Shown: positions 24,915-34,009 of the stretch, piece after piece
Layout: each line of letters starts with the position of its first letter
Position numbering within the stretch: position 1 is the stretch's first letter
From: Mucilaginibacter rivuli
GTDB taxonomy: Bacteria; Bacteroidota; Bacteroidia; Sphingobacteriales; Sphingobacteriaceae
DNA length: 64,000 nt
Assembly: GCF_019391655.1 (NCBI RefSeq)
Contig: NZ_JAHXPQ010000006.1
Location: forward strand, 248,001-312,000
Direction: 5' to 3'
Program-made: the position numbers and the translations under genes
The notes under the pieces: model-generated
The model's input: only the letters and a program-made list of their open reading frames with translations
Told to the model about the DNA's origin: nothing
Databases searched by the model: none

Positions 24915-26456
24915 ATGAACGAAACCAAACGGGTCGGGATATGGATACGGGTATCCACCGACATGCAAGTACAGGGCGATAGTCCCGAGCACCACGAACA
25001 ACGCGCCAAGCATTATATCCAATTGAAAGAATGGGAAGTCGCAGAAGTATATCGGCTGGATGCCATCAGCGGAAAATCAGTGATGGGGCACTCGGAAACC
25101 AAACGCATGCTGGCTGACATCAAAAGCGGGCACATCACCGGACTGGTATTCTCCAAACTGGCACGTCTTGCCAGGAACACCAAGGAATTATTGGAGTTCG
25201 CAGAACTTTTCCGGGCCTCTAATGCAGACCTGATTTCATTAGCCGAAAGCATTGATACCAGCAGCCCGGCAGGCCGCCTGTTCTACACCATGATCGCGGC
25301 AATGGCGCAGTGGGAGCGCGAAGAAATCGCCGCACGCATATCAGCCTCCATTCCCATCCGCGCCAAGCTCGGCAAATTCATTGGCGGCAAAGCCTCCCTT
25401 GGTTATCGCTGGGAAGACAATCAATTAGTGATTGATGAAACGGAGGCACCAGTGCGTAAACTGGTGTATGAATTGTTCCTGAAGTATAAACGCAAGAAGA
25501 CCACCGCCAAAGCATTGAACGAGCTTGGACACCGCACGCGGGACGGCAACTTGTTTTCAGATTCCACAGTGCTCAACCTGCTGCGCGACCCCGCCGCAAA
25601 AGGCGAACGCAGGGCAGCATTTAGCCAAACCAAGGGACAAGGCAAATCGTGGGTCTTAAAGCCCGAAAGCGAATGGATACGTGTACCATGCCCCGCGATA
25701 GTTTCAGCGGAGCTATGGAACGAGTGCAATTTCATCATGGACGAGCAGCAGAAACTCAGAAAGAAACCCGGACCTAAAGCAGTACATCTTTTGTCAGGCT
25801 ACATGAAATGTGCCTGTGGCAAGTCAATGTACGTATTCCACAAATCCCTGATCTATGTGTGCAGAAAGTGCAGCACCCGCATTGCGGTCTCCGACATTGA
25901 TGAGATATACCAGACATACCTGAAAGACTATCTTTCAGGCATTGACTCGGCCCAATACTTGGAACAGTCCGATCAGGAATTGCACGAAAAAAAGCAATTG
26001 CTTGATGTGGTTTCCAAGGAACGCGCCAAGTTAGCGAAGCAAGTGAACACGCTGGTGCAACTGCGAATGGACGGAGAACTGGCAAAGGAACGGTTCAAGG
26101 AGCAATACGACCCGCTCGAAGAACGTATCAGCCAGCTTGATAGGCAACTGCCGGAACTGGAAGCCGAAATCGATGTCCGTACCATTACACGGCTATCATC
26201 GGAAACGGTCTTCGCAGAAACCAGGACCCTGTATGAACAGTGGCCCAATATGCCATTTGAGCAAAAACGCTCAATCGTGGAAACCATAACCGAGAGCATT
26301 GTGATCGCAAAAAATGAAATCGTCATCCGGCTGGCCTACGAACCTCCCTCCATGAGAAATGGTGGAAAAAGGCAAAGCAATAACGCTTCTGCTGTAATGT
26401 TAATTCCCCTTTGTCTGTTTTCATGTTTGTTTTGTTTAAATGTTGTAACGTTTTAA
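24915..26456 (+). CDS. Large serine recombinase with zinc ribbon
   Basis: A 513-residue enzyme. The resolvase domain reads RVGIWIRVSTDMQVQGDSPE, with the catalytic Ser at residue 14, then LVFSKLARLARNTKELLEF and SPAGRLFYTMIAAMAQWERE. A recombinase domain spans about 150-290. The zinc ribbon shows CACGKS and CRKC near 299-320. A long coiled coil follows (about 353-425), the usual region for partner choice between att sites. The last 30 residues are hydrophobic with several Cys and may be a read-through into repeat DNA. A near-consensus -7 box, TATCTTTA, lies about 40 bp upstream. It probably moves this island or a nested element. Confidence 0.92.
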   Translation: MNETKRVGIWIRVSTDMQVQGDSPEHHEQRAKHYIQLKEWEVAEVYRLDAISGKSVMGHSETKRMLADIKSGHITGLVFSKLARLARNTKELLEFAELFRASNADLISLAESIDTSSPAGRLFYTMIAAMAQWEREEIAARISASIPIRAKLGKFIGGKASLGYRWEDNQLVIDETEAPVRKLVYELFLKYKRKKTTAKALNELGHRTRDGNLFSDSTVLNLLRDPAAKGERRAAFSQTKGQGKSWVLKPESEWIRVPCPAIVSAELWNECNFIMDEQQKLRKKPGPKAVHLLSGYMKCACGKSMYVFHKSLIYVCRKCSTRIAVSDIDEIYQTYLKDYLSGIDSAQYLEQSDQELHEKKQLLDVVSKERAKLAKQVNTLVQLRMDGELAKERFKEQYDPLEERISQLDRQLPELEAEIDVRTITRLSSETVFAETRTLYEQWPNMPFEQKRSIVETITESIVIAKNEIVIRLAYEPPSMRNGGKRQSNNASAVMLIPLCLFSCLFCLNVVTF

Positions 26457-27148
26457 GGTTGTAATGTTGAATGATTAGTTGATTAGGTTTGGTTTAGTTA
26501 AGTGGTTGGATGAGGTTAATTAAGTTAGTTTATAAATGCTGTTATTAACCCGTCAGCAGGGAAGCTTCGGCCAAAAAGTGGGCAGAACAATGCAGGCTTT
26601 CATCCACCCGTGAGCGTGGGCCTTGTCGCAACGTGCGGGCCGGCGCTGGCGGGAATGGCGGTTTAGCCGTACTGAGTGGAGCAAAGTGTAACGGTGCGGC
26701 GTAAAGAACCGACAGGGCGCGCAGGGCAGCTGTGTTGCGACTTGACCTTTTGGTTACTTTTGGGTCAAGCCAAAAGTAACTAAGCCCGTCGCGGCTATGA
26801 GCGACACCCAAAGCCATTCACCCCACAGCTATCACTCCCTCACCCAACACCAATAAAATGCAATCGAAAAATCAAAAGGCCATCGAAAAACCATCCTCCT
26901 GACAAACCCCAAACGGGTGCTACCGGCTAAAAAACTCGCCCGCAGCGCAATCCATACAAGGTACGAAATTTTGCCGGGATTTTCAAGAAAGAGAGGTGAA
27001 AGAAATATTCAGTTTACCTGCTTGTGGTCGGTGTTATCAACGTACCACCAACCGTAAAATATAGCAAAATTTATCGGGATAAGCAAAAAATAAATAACTA
27101 ATAAACACAAAACATTGCTTATATTGCATTAGCTACTCACTAAACCCT
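26457..27148. repeat. Non-coding region with a GC-rich repeat-like element and crossing hairpins
   Basis: A 692-bp gap at the right edge of the mobile module. From about 26540 to 26820 the sequence turns GC-rich and resembles interspersed non-coding repeats I recall from relatives. It ends in a double hairpin: cttgacc (26741-26747) can pair with ggtcaag (26763-26769), while gttacttttgg (26753-26763) pairs with ccaaaagtaac (26770-26780). The two crossing helices share one base. The flanks are AT-rich. The minus-strand frame at 26545-26817 appears to be a repeat translation, not a gene. Confidence 0.6.
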
Positions 27149-27724
27149 ATGATTAAATTTACACCCGCACTGATTATAATATTTTCGACTTATTGTTCAA
27201 CCCTGCCATTACATCATCAATCAGATAAAGGCGATCGGTTCAGGCATTACATTACTACTTTAAACCATATACCACTGCCACTTCGAAGTTCAACTTTACA
27301 TCTCAAATTTAACAATGTGTCACCCGGGTATGATAGAAAGGAATTTGAATTGTTTCACGACCGAAATACCACCAGACCTTTAGGTATATTATTTAAAAAC
27401 ACGAAATACACTGTTATTGCAGATATTTCTATAGGCGATCAAGGGCCTGTGCCTTTTTTTACATGTTATGATGATAAAGGTAATGTGACGGATTCACTGG
27501 CGCCTTACCCATTGAGCGGAGATGATGAAGAGTCGATTACATTTGAAAACCTATTGGTAACCGCGAAACAAAAAATAGTTGTTACTGATACAACGAACAC
27601 ATGGAAGCTTGATGCAAAAGGCAAAGCTATTCCACACTCAACTAAAATCACAGCCGGAATTACATACTATAGTCTTTCACCAAGAGGCAAGTTCCTTAGT
27701 AGGCATATTAGCTCCCTACTATAA
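27149..27724 (+). CDS. Secreted hypothetical protein
   Basis: A 191-residue protein with an N-terminal signal (MIKFTPALIIIFSTYCSTLP) that may be a lipoprotein signal. The mature part has beta-strand character (TRPLGILFKNTKYTVIADIS, then VVTDTTNTWKLDAKGKA) and no motif I recognise. It stands alone between the recombinase and a minus-strand sensor gene, with a composition like the core genome, so it may mark the island boundary. Function unknown. Confidence 0.65.
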   Translation: MIKFTPALIIIFSTYCSTLPLHHQSDKGDRFRHYITTLNHIPLPLRSSTLHLKFNNVSPGYDRKEFELFHDRNTTRPLGILFKNTKYTVIADISIGDQGPVPFFTCYDDKGNVTDSLAPYPLSGDDEESITFENLLVTAKQKIVVTDTTNTWKLDAKGKAIPHSTKITAGITYYSLSPRGKFLSRHISSLL

Positions 27725-27810
27725 ACATCCCCGTTGGTCGGGATTTATAATCCTCCGCTGTTCGATTCTCCGACTTCGAACTCATATGCATGTAGACTGC
27801 GTCTACATAC

Positions 27811-28938
27811 TCACGCCGCAGGCATTGCGTTCACCTGGTTGGCCACATTCACTACCTCGCGTATCTTAACATCCAAACGGTTTATGGCAACATCCATCAT
27901 TTCCAGGTATTCGGTAGTGGCCTGGTAGTTTTCCAGTTTTATCAGGTTCATTAGCCCCATTATCGAGGCCAGCGGCCCGCGGTACTCATGCGATTGGATG
28001 TACGATATCCGGCGCAGCATTTCGTTTTGCGCCACTATCTTTTGCTCGTACAGCTTGCGCTCAGTTACGTTGCGGATGCTGTATGATATCCCGATGATCT
28101 GTTTATCGTTATTAGTAGCGGGCTCAAATGATGCTTCCCACCAAATGCGGCCCAGTTCGGGGTAATCCGTATAACCTTCTTCATAACCACGAATCCCGTT
28201 AAGGCAGGCTGTTGCCCGTTTAATAAAAGTATCTTTAAAGTTGGGCTCAATATAATCAACAAAATTGTGGCCGCGGTTAAGTATCCTGTGGTAAGCGGTT
28301 TTAATAAATTTGTAGGCGGTTTTGTTATAATCCATCACCTCGTACTGCATCCCCAGCAACACATGGAAATTTACCGAGCTCTCAAAAAACGCGCGCAGCT
28401 TAATATCGGCTTCATTGTTTTTACGCCGCTCTGCTATCACTTCCTGCTCATGCTGTACCAGCAGGTCGTTGTTAAGCTTCAGTTCCATCATCGTCATGAT
28501 CTGTTTGCCCAGCATTTTCAACATCATCTGCTGGTGCTTGTTCAGCTCACGGGGTTTGGGGTCTATTACACAAAGTGTACCTAAACAATCGCCCTCGTGA
28601 GTAATAAGAGGCACCCCTGCATAAAAACGAATGCCGGTTTTGCCTTTAACCAGCGGGTGGCTGGCAAAGCGCTTATCTTTAAGGGTATTGGGTATCAACA
28701 CCAGCTCATCGCCGGTTATGGTTTGGTTGCAAAAAGTGGATGCGCGGGGTGTGCTTTCAAGGTCGATCCCTACACGCGCCTTTATCCATTGCGTGTCTTT
28801 ATCCAGTAAATTAATGGTGGCTATGGGGCATTCGCAAATTTCGGATGCCATTTCTAAAAGCTGGATCAATTCTTTATCAGCCTGTAAATTATACTTCGTA
28901 AAGCGTTCAACAGACTTTATTCGCAAGCTCTCATCCAT
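27811..28938 (-). CDS. GAF-PAS-HisKA signalling protein without ATPase domain
   Basis: A 375-residue cytoplasmic protein. A GAF domain covers about 15-160 (CECPIATINLLDKDTQWIKA, then GVPLITHEGDCLGTLCVIDP). A PAS domain covers about 178-300, ending in GISYSIRNVTERKLYEQK. A HisKA-like segment follows (ISYIQSHEYRGPLASIMGLM) with a candidate phospho-acceptor His near 318. The protein stops about 55 residues later, with no HATPase domain and no remnant of one downstream. It may be phosphorylated by another kinase or act as a dimerising sensor. The GAF start strongly resembles the hybrid kinase at 60145-62532. Confidence 0.8.
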   Translation of the reverse strand: MDESLRIKSVERFTKYNLQADKELIQLLEMASEICECPIATINLLDKDTQWIKARVGIDLESTPRASTFCNQTITGDELVLIPNTLKDKRFASHPLVKGKTGIRFYAGVPLITHEGDCLGTLCVIDPKPRELNKHQQMMLKMLGKQIMTMMELKLNNDLLVQHEQEVIAERRKNNEADIKLRAFFESSVNFHVLLGMQYEVMDYNKTAYKFIKTAYHRILNRGHNFVDYIEPNFKDTFIKRATACLNGIRGYEEGYTDYPELGRIWWEASFEPATNNDKQIIGISYSIRNVTERKLYEQKIVAQNEMLRRISYIQSHEYRGPLASIMGLMNLIKLENYQATTEYLEMMDVAINRLDVKIREVVNVANQVNAMPAA

Positions 28939-29382
28939 TCGGTCAAATTAATCCAACAGTTAAATTACGGGGCAGTAAGTTTACGAATTTAATTAAAACT
29001 AAGTTTTATTTCAAAATATAAACAGGCATCCAAACCACAATCGGCACGTAACTTTTTCATTACGATAAAAATGGCCTGTAGCGCGCGTTAGGGATAGCAG
29101 TGGAAACCCCGGAGCGAAGGCCCGCTATCGGGACTGAGTGAGGAGTTGCAACGGATAGCCCGGCCGCAGGCAACGCCCAAATTATTTGCCACCAACACTT
29201 TCTCTGTGCCTCTCTGCGCAACCCTCTGTGCTCCCTGTGGTTAAAAACAGCTTATCCAAATTTAACCGCAAAGTGCGCATAGAGAAAACACAGGCTACGC
29301 AGTGTAAATCATTAAAAAAAATCCGACATCGAACATCCGACATCCGACATCAAAAAGACTATCTTTTTCATATAAAATTCCT
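28939..29382. other. Intergenic region with repeat-like sequences upstream of ileS
   Basis: A 444-bp gap between divergent genes. A GC-rich block at 29080-29177 contains gatagc and gctatc and looks like an interspersed repeat. A second block at 29190-29300 resembles another repeat common in relatives. Short direct copies of atccgacatc occur at 29321-29351, too few and too close for a CRISPR. No gene is supported. Confidence 0.55.
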
Positions 29383-29390
29383 TAAATTTG
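29383..29390 (+). promoter_or_regulatory. -7 box of the ileS promoter
   Basis: TAAATTTG matches TAnnTTTG and lies 29 nt before the ileS ATG, with a T-rich -33 area at about 29362. Confidence 0.65.
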
Positions 29391-29419
29391 CACCTCTAAA
29401 AATTGAGGTAATAGTATTG

Positions 29420-32400
29420 ATGTACAACGAATATAAGCAGCTTAACCTATCGCAGATCGGCAAGGACGTACTGGAATTTTGGAAAGAGAACAACATCTTC
29501 GAAAAAAGTATCAGCAGCCGCCCGGCCGATAAACCATATACGTTTTATGAGGGCCCGCCATCGGCTAATGGTATGCCCGGCATTCACCACGTGCTGGCGC
29601 GCTCTATTAAAGATATTTTTTGTCGCTATAAAACCCTTAAAGGTTACCAGGTAAACCGCAAAGGCGGTTGGGATACCCACGGCCTGCCAATTGAACTGGC
29701 TGTCGAAAAATCGCTGGGCATTACCAAAGATGATATCGGCAAAAAGATCTCCATCGATGATTATAACGCCGCCTGTAAAAAGGAAGTGATGCGCTATACC
29801 GATGTGTGGAACGACCTGACCGAAAAAATGGGTTACTGGGTTGACCTAAACGACCCGTACATTACCTACAAAAACGAATACATAGAGAGCCTTTGGTGGA
29901 TACTTAAACAGTTGTATGATAAGGATCTGTTGTATAAAGGTTACACGGTGCAGCCATATTCACCAAAATCGGGCACAGGTTTAAGCTCGCATGAGTTAAA
30001 CCAGCCGGGTACTTATAAAATGGTGAAGGATACCACCATTGTGGCCGAGTTTCATTTAAAAAATGATCAAAAACACCCACTTTTACCCACCTTGTTTAGC
30101 GAGGCTGATGAGGAAACCGTAATTTTAGCATGGACCACCACACCGTGGACCCTGCCATCAAACTGTGCCTTGGCCGTTGGCGAAAAGATAGATTACGTTA
30201 AAATTAAAACCTTTAACCAATATACTTTTAAACCTGTTAGCGTGGTATTGGCCAAGGCTTTGGTTGGAAAATATTTTAAGCCTGAGGCGGAAAATGCTTC
30301 GTTTGAAGATTATAAGGGTGGCGATAAAATGATCCCCTGGACGGTAACAGCCAATTTTAAAGGCAGCGACCTGGTAGGTTTACGTTATCATCAACTGATG
30401 CCTTATGTAACTAATGCCGACCTGGAAGCCAACGCATTCCGCGTGATCCCGGCAGATTTTGTTACTACCGAAGACGGTACCGGCATTGTACACACCGCCT
30501 CTGTTTTTGGCGCGGACGATTTTAGGGCCTGTAAAGAAAACAACGTACCATCAGTAATGGTGTTGGATGAAACAGGCAAAGAAGTGCCTTTGGTGAACAA
30601 ACAAGGTAAATTTGTTGACGAAGTTACCGATTTTGCAGGCTTTTACGTTAAAGAAGAATACTACAGCAAAGAAGAACGCGAAGCACCCGGTTTTAAGGCG
30701 ACGGATGTATTAATATCCATCAAACTAAAAACCGATAACAAAGCCTTCGACGTTAAAAAATACGAGCACAGCTACCCGCACAGCTGGCGCACCGATGAAC
30801 CGATATTATATTACCCACTTGATAGCTGGTTCATCCGCACCACAGCTGTTAAAGATAAACTGGTAGCCCTCAACAAAACCATCAACTGGAAACCCGAAAG
30901 CACCGGAACCGGCCGCTTTGGCAATTGGCTGGAAAATTTGGTGGACTGGAACCTGTCGCGTTCACGCTACTGGGGTACGCCCCTGCCTATCTGGCGCAGC
31001 GAGTCCGGCGAAGAAAAATGCATAGGTTCTATCGAAGAATTAAACAAAGAAATAGACGCTTCGGCTCAAGCCGGATTTATGCCGAAAGGTTACCGTTTGG
31101 CAGATATGCACCGCCCGTATGTGGATGATGTGATATTGGTATCGGAATCGGGCAAAAAAATGTTCCGCGAGGCCGATCTGATCGACGTTTGGTTTGATAG
31201 CGGCGCCATGCCCTACGCGCAATGGCATTTCCCTTTTGAGAACAAAGAGGAGTTTGCCGCCGCCTACCCTGCTGATTTTATTGCCGAAGGTGTGGATCAA
31301 ACCCGTGGCTGGTTCTTTACCCTGCACGCCATAGCGGTAATGCTGAGCGAGGCAAGCGATGAGGTAAAAGCCATCAACCAAAAAATAGGCAACAAAGGTA
31401 TCGCCTTTAAAAATGTGGTATCTAACGGTTTGGTGCTGGATAAGAACGGCAACAAAATGAGCAAACGCTTAGGCAACGCAGTTGATCCTTTCGAAACCAT
31501 AGAAAAATATGGTGCCGATGCTGCCCGCTGGTACATGATCAGCAACGCATCGCCATGGGATAACTTAAAATTCAATATTGAAGGAATAGATGAAGTGCGC
31601 CGTAAGTTCTTCGGTACATTATACAATACCTATTCGTTCTTTGTGCTTTACGCGAATATTGACAAGTTTGATTACAGCGAGGCAGAGATAGCAATAAATG
31701 ACCGCCCGGAAATAGACCGCTGGATCATATCCTTATTAAATACCTTAACCAATGAGGTAGATGAGCTTTATGCCGATTTTGAACCTACCAAAGCCACCCG
31801 CGCCATCCAGAACTTTGTGGATGAGCATTTGAGCAACTGGTACGTACGCTTAAGCCGTCGCCGTTTTTGGCGGTCGGATAGCACAACAGATAAGTTATCG
31901 GCATATCAAACGTTATATACTTGCCTAACCACCATCGCGAAACTGATGTCGCCGGTTGCGCCGTTCTTTGCAGAGCGTTTATTTACCGATCTGAACAGCA
32001 TCACCAAAAAGGAAAGCATACAATCTGTTCACCTGGCCGATTTCCCTGCGTACAATGCCAACCTTGTGGATAAAGCTTTAGAAGAGCGCATGCAACTGGC
32101 GCAGGATGTATCATCGTTGGTATTATCGTTGCGTAAAAAAGTAGGCATCAACGTTCGCCAGCCTTTGGGCAGGATATTATTGCCGATACTGGACAAAAAC
32201 TTTAAAACACAGGTGGAACTGGTGAAGGAACTGATCTTATCAGAAACCAACATCAAAACCATTGAATACATAACCGATACCGCCGGGCTCATCAAAAAGA
32301 AGATCAAACCTAATTTTAAAGCATTGGGTGCTAAGGTTGGTAAGGACATGAAAGAGGTAGCTGCCGCAATTACTAATTTAACAGCGAACGAAGTAGCGAC

Positions 32401-32809
32401 CCTTGAAACAGAAGGAAAAATCTCAATACTAAATACTCAATACTCAGTACTGCTTGAGGACGTTGAGATCATTGCCGAAGATGTACCCGGATGGCAAGTT
32501 GCTAACTTAGGCAAACTAACCGTGGCTTTGGATGTTAGCATATCCAACGAGTTAAAGGAAGAAGGCATATCGCGTGAATTGGTGAACAGGATACAAAATC
32601 TGCGTAAAGCGAAGAATTTTGAGGTGACCGATAAGATAAGTGTAAGACTATCAGACCACCCCTATATTACCGATGCGGTGAAAAATAATTTATCCTATAT
32701 TTGCGCCGAAATTTTGGCGGACAGTTTATTGGTTGACACTCAATTAACTACAGGCGATGAAGCCCTGATTGATGATAACAAGATATTGATTGAAATAAGT
32801 AAAATATAA
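29420..32809 (+). CDS. ileS: Isoleucyl-tRNA synthetase
   Basis: A 1129-residue class I synthetase that charges tRNA-Ile with isoleucine. The HIGH-like motif is GIHHVLARS near residue 54, and the KMSKR loop is NKMSKRLGN near 678. GWDTHGLPIE and a full editing domain (for example WTTTPWTLPSNCALAVG) are present. The length of about 1130 matches the long, eukaryote-like IleRS form common in Bacteroidota. Translation starts at the ATG that begins MYNEYKQLNLSQIGKDV, not at the longer upstream frame, which runs through repeat DNA. It is the first gene of a likely operon with the DksA-like gene and lspA. Confidence 0.97.
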   Translation: MYNEYKQLNLSQIGKDVLEFWKENNIFEKSISSRPADKPYTFYEGPPSANGMPGIHHVLARSIKDIFCRYKTLKGYQVNRKGGWDTHGLPIELAVEKSLGITKDDIGKKISIDDYNAACKKEVMRYTDVWNDLTEKMGYWVDLNDPYITYKNEYIESLWWILKQLYDKDLLYKGYTVQPYSPKSGTGLSSHELNQPGTYKMVKDTTIVAEFHLKNDQKHPLLPTLFSEADEETVILAWTTTPWTLPSNCALAVGEKIDYVKIKTFNQYTFKPVSVVLAKALVGKYFKPEAENASFEDYKGGDKMIPWTVTANFKGSDLVGLRYHQLMPYVTNADLEANAFRVIPADFVTTEDGTGIVHTASVFGADDFRACKENNVPSVMVLDETGKEVPLVNKQGKFVDEVTDFAGFYVKEEYYSKEEREAPGFKATDVLISIKLKTDNKAFDVKKYEHSYPHSWRTDEPILYYPLDSWFIRTTAVKDKLVALNKTINWKPESTGTGRFGNWLENLVDWNLSRSRYWGTPLPIWRSESGEEKCIGSIEELNKEIDASAQAGFMPKGYRLADMHRPYVDDVILVSESGKKMFREADLIDVWFDSGAMPYAQWHFPFENKEEFAAAYPADFIAEGVDQTRGWFFTLHAIAVMLSEASDEVKAINQKIGNKGIAFKNVVSNGLVLDKNGNKMSKRLGNAVDPFETIEKYGADAARWYMISNASPWDNLKFNIEGIDEVRRKFFGTLYNTYSFFVLYANIDKFDYSEAEIAINDRPEIDRWIISLLNTLTNEVDELYADFEPTKATRAIQNFVDEHLSNWYVRLSRRRFWRSDSTTDKLSAYQTLYTCLTTIAKLMSPVAPFFAERLFTDLNSITKKESIQSVHLADFPAYNANLVDKALEERMQLAQDVSSLVLSLRKKVGINVRQPLGRILLPILDKNFKTQVELVKELILSETNIKTIEYITDTAGLIKKKIKPNFKALGAKVGKDMKEVAAAITNLTANEVATLETEGKISILNTQYSVLLEDVEIIAEDVPGWQVANLGKLTVALDVSISNELKEEGISRELVNRIQNLRKAKNFEVTDKISVRLSDHPYITDAVKNNLSYICAEILADSLLVDTQLTTGDEALIDDNKILIEISKI

Positions 32810-32822
32810 AGTAGAAAATAAC

Positions 32823-33200
32823 GTGGAAAACGAAAAAACAAGGTATTCTGATTCAGAATTACAGGAATTTAAGCAATTATTATTAGACAAGCTAAAAATT
32901 GCGAAACAAGAATTAAACAACCTTGCATCGTCATTAAGCAGCCCTAACTCGAACGGAACTGATGACACCGCAGGTACATATAAAACTTTAGAAGATGGCT
33001 CTGCGACTTTAGAGAAAGAGCAGATCAACCAATTGGCTGCCCGTCAGAAGAAATTTATTGAGCAATTAGAAGCCGCCCTGATCCGTATCGAAAACAAAAC
33101 CTACGGCATTTGCCGCGAAACTGGTAAACTGATACAAAAAGAGCGTTTACGCGCCGTACCGCATACTACCTTAAGTATGGAAGCTAAATTGAAACAGTAG
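32823..33200 (+). CDS. DksA/TraR-family protein
   Basis: A 125-residue protein with a long N-terminal coiled-coil (EFKQLLLDKLKIAKQELNNL) and the family's C-terminal block (TYGICRETGKLIQKERLRAV). Of the four zinc Cys in classical DksA only one remains: the CxxC partner is Thr, and the second pair is replaced by SMEA. It binds RNA polymerase in related species and tunes stress or growth transcription. The start is a GTG, 13 bp after ileS and 3 bp before lspA, so it belongs to the ileS operon. Confidence 0.85.
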   Translation: MENEKTRYSDSELQEFKQLLLDKLKIAKQELNNLASSLSSPNSNGTDDTAGTYKTLEDGSATLEKEQINQLAARQKKFIEQLEAALIRIENKTYGICRETGKLIQKERLRAVPHTTLSMEAKLKQ

Positions 33201-33203
33201 TAA

Positions 33204-33809
33204 ATGAAGGCATCCTACGTAAAACCTTTTCTTACTGCTACTATTATCATTATTGCCGACCAGGCCATAAAAACATGGGTTAAATACCACATGTATATTG
33301 GCCAGGAGATCCGTTTTATGGGTAGCCGGGGTATGCTGCACTATACCGAAAACAACGGTATGGCATGGGGCCTTGAGCTTGGTGGCGATTTTGGTAAACT
33401 GATATTAACGCTTTTCCGTATTGTGGCGGTTTGTGCCATAGGCTACGGTATATATTACCTGGTTAAGCACAAGTACCATCGCGGGCTCATCATGAATGTA
33501 TCGCTCATATTCGCAGGTGCCATGGGTAATATCATCGATTCTACCTTTTATGGTATGATATATCATTACGACCGCATATTTCACGGCCGTGTTATCGATA
33601 TGTTTTACTTCCCGCTCATTTCGGGCTATTTCCCAAAATGGGTCCCTGTTTGGGGTGGCGAAGATTTTATCTTTTTCAGGCCGATATTTAACCTTGCCGA
33701 TTCCGCCATATCAGTGGGCGTTATCCTGATACTCATCTATCAAAAACACTACTTCAAACACGAGCACGTTGAAGAAAGCAGTTTGAATAGCGAGGTTGTT
33801 GAAGAGTAA
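33204..33809 (+). CDS. lspA: Lipoprotein signal peptidase (signal peptidase II)
   Basis: A 201-residue membrane aspartyl peptidase that cleaves the signal peptide of prolipoproteins at the inner membrane. The family blocks include IIIADQAIKTWVKYHM, TENNGMAWG, and the two catalytic Asp regions AMGNIIDSTFYG and FNLADSAISVG. Four hydrophobic segments are visible. A loop region between the catalytic Asp residues (about 120-155) is longer than in E. coli, as is common in Bacteroidota. The C-terminal tail is acidic. It ends the ileS operon ahead of a repeat terminator. Confidence 0.95.
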   Translation: MKASYVKPFLTATIIIIADQAIKTWVKYHMYIGQEIRFMGSRGMLHYTENNGMAWGLELGGDFGKLILTLFRIVAVCAIGYGIYYLVKHKYHRGLIMNVSLIFAGAMGNIIDSTFYGMIYHYDRIFHGRVIDMFYFPLISGYFPKWVPVWGGEDFIFFRPIFNLADSAISVGVILILIYQKHYFKHEHVEESSLNSEVVEE

Positions 33810-33863
33810 TTTTAAATGTGCAGATATGCAAATGAGTAAATGATACTCAATATGCAGATGTGT

Positions 33864-33929
33864 GAATGAGTAAATGTGCAAATGATAAGGCCTATCATTT
33901 TGAACATTTACTCATTTTTGTTTTAGATC
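33864..33929. terminator. 66-bp repeat copy with terminator hairpin
   Basis: gagtaaatgt (33868-33877) pairs with acatttactc (33904-33913), followed by attttt. A small palindrome, atgataaggcctatcat, sits in the loop. A second copy at 35011-35076 differs at about four positions. It follows lspA. Confidence 0.65.
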
Positions 33930-33980
33930 ATTTGCAAATCGGCACATTTGCATATTTGCACATCCATACCACTTTTAACT

Positions 33981-33988
33981 TATATTTG
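33981..33988 (+). promoter_or_regulatory. -7 box of the esterase promoter
   Basis: TATATTTG matches TAnnTTTG, with TTTG at 33955-33958 as a -33 element. The gene starts at 34010. Confidence 0.7.
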
Positions 33989-34009
33989 GGTTAATATAAA
34001 CCCTGTTTT

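Noticed and set aside
26545..26817. Minus-strand frame of 90 codons in the GC-rich block
   Set aside because: It appears to be a translation of a non-coding repeat; composition and context are not gene-like.
29321..29351. Short direct copies of atccgacatc as a CRISPR array
   Set aside because: Only three 10-bp copies, touching or overlapping, without spacers or cas genes.
29186..29419. Long N-terminal extension of ileS
   Set aside because: The extension reads through repeat DNA, and the -7 box at 29383 lies downstream of it.
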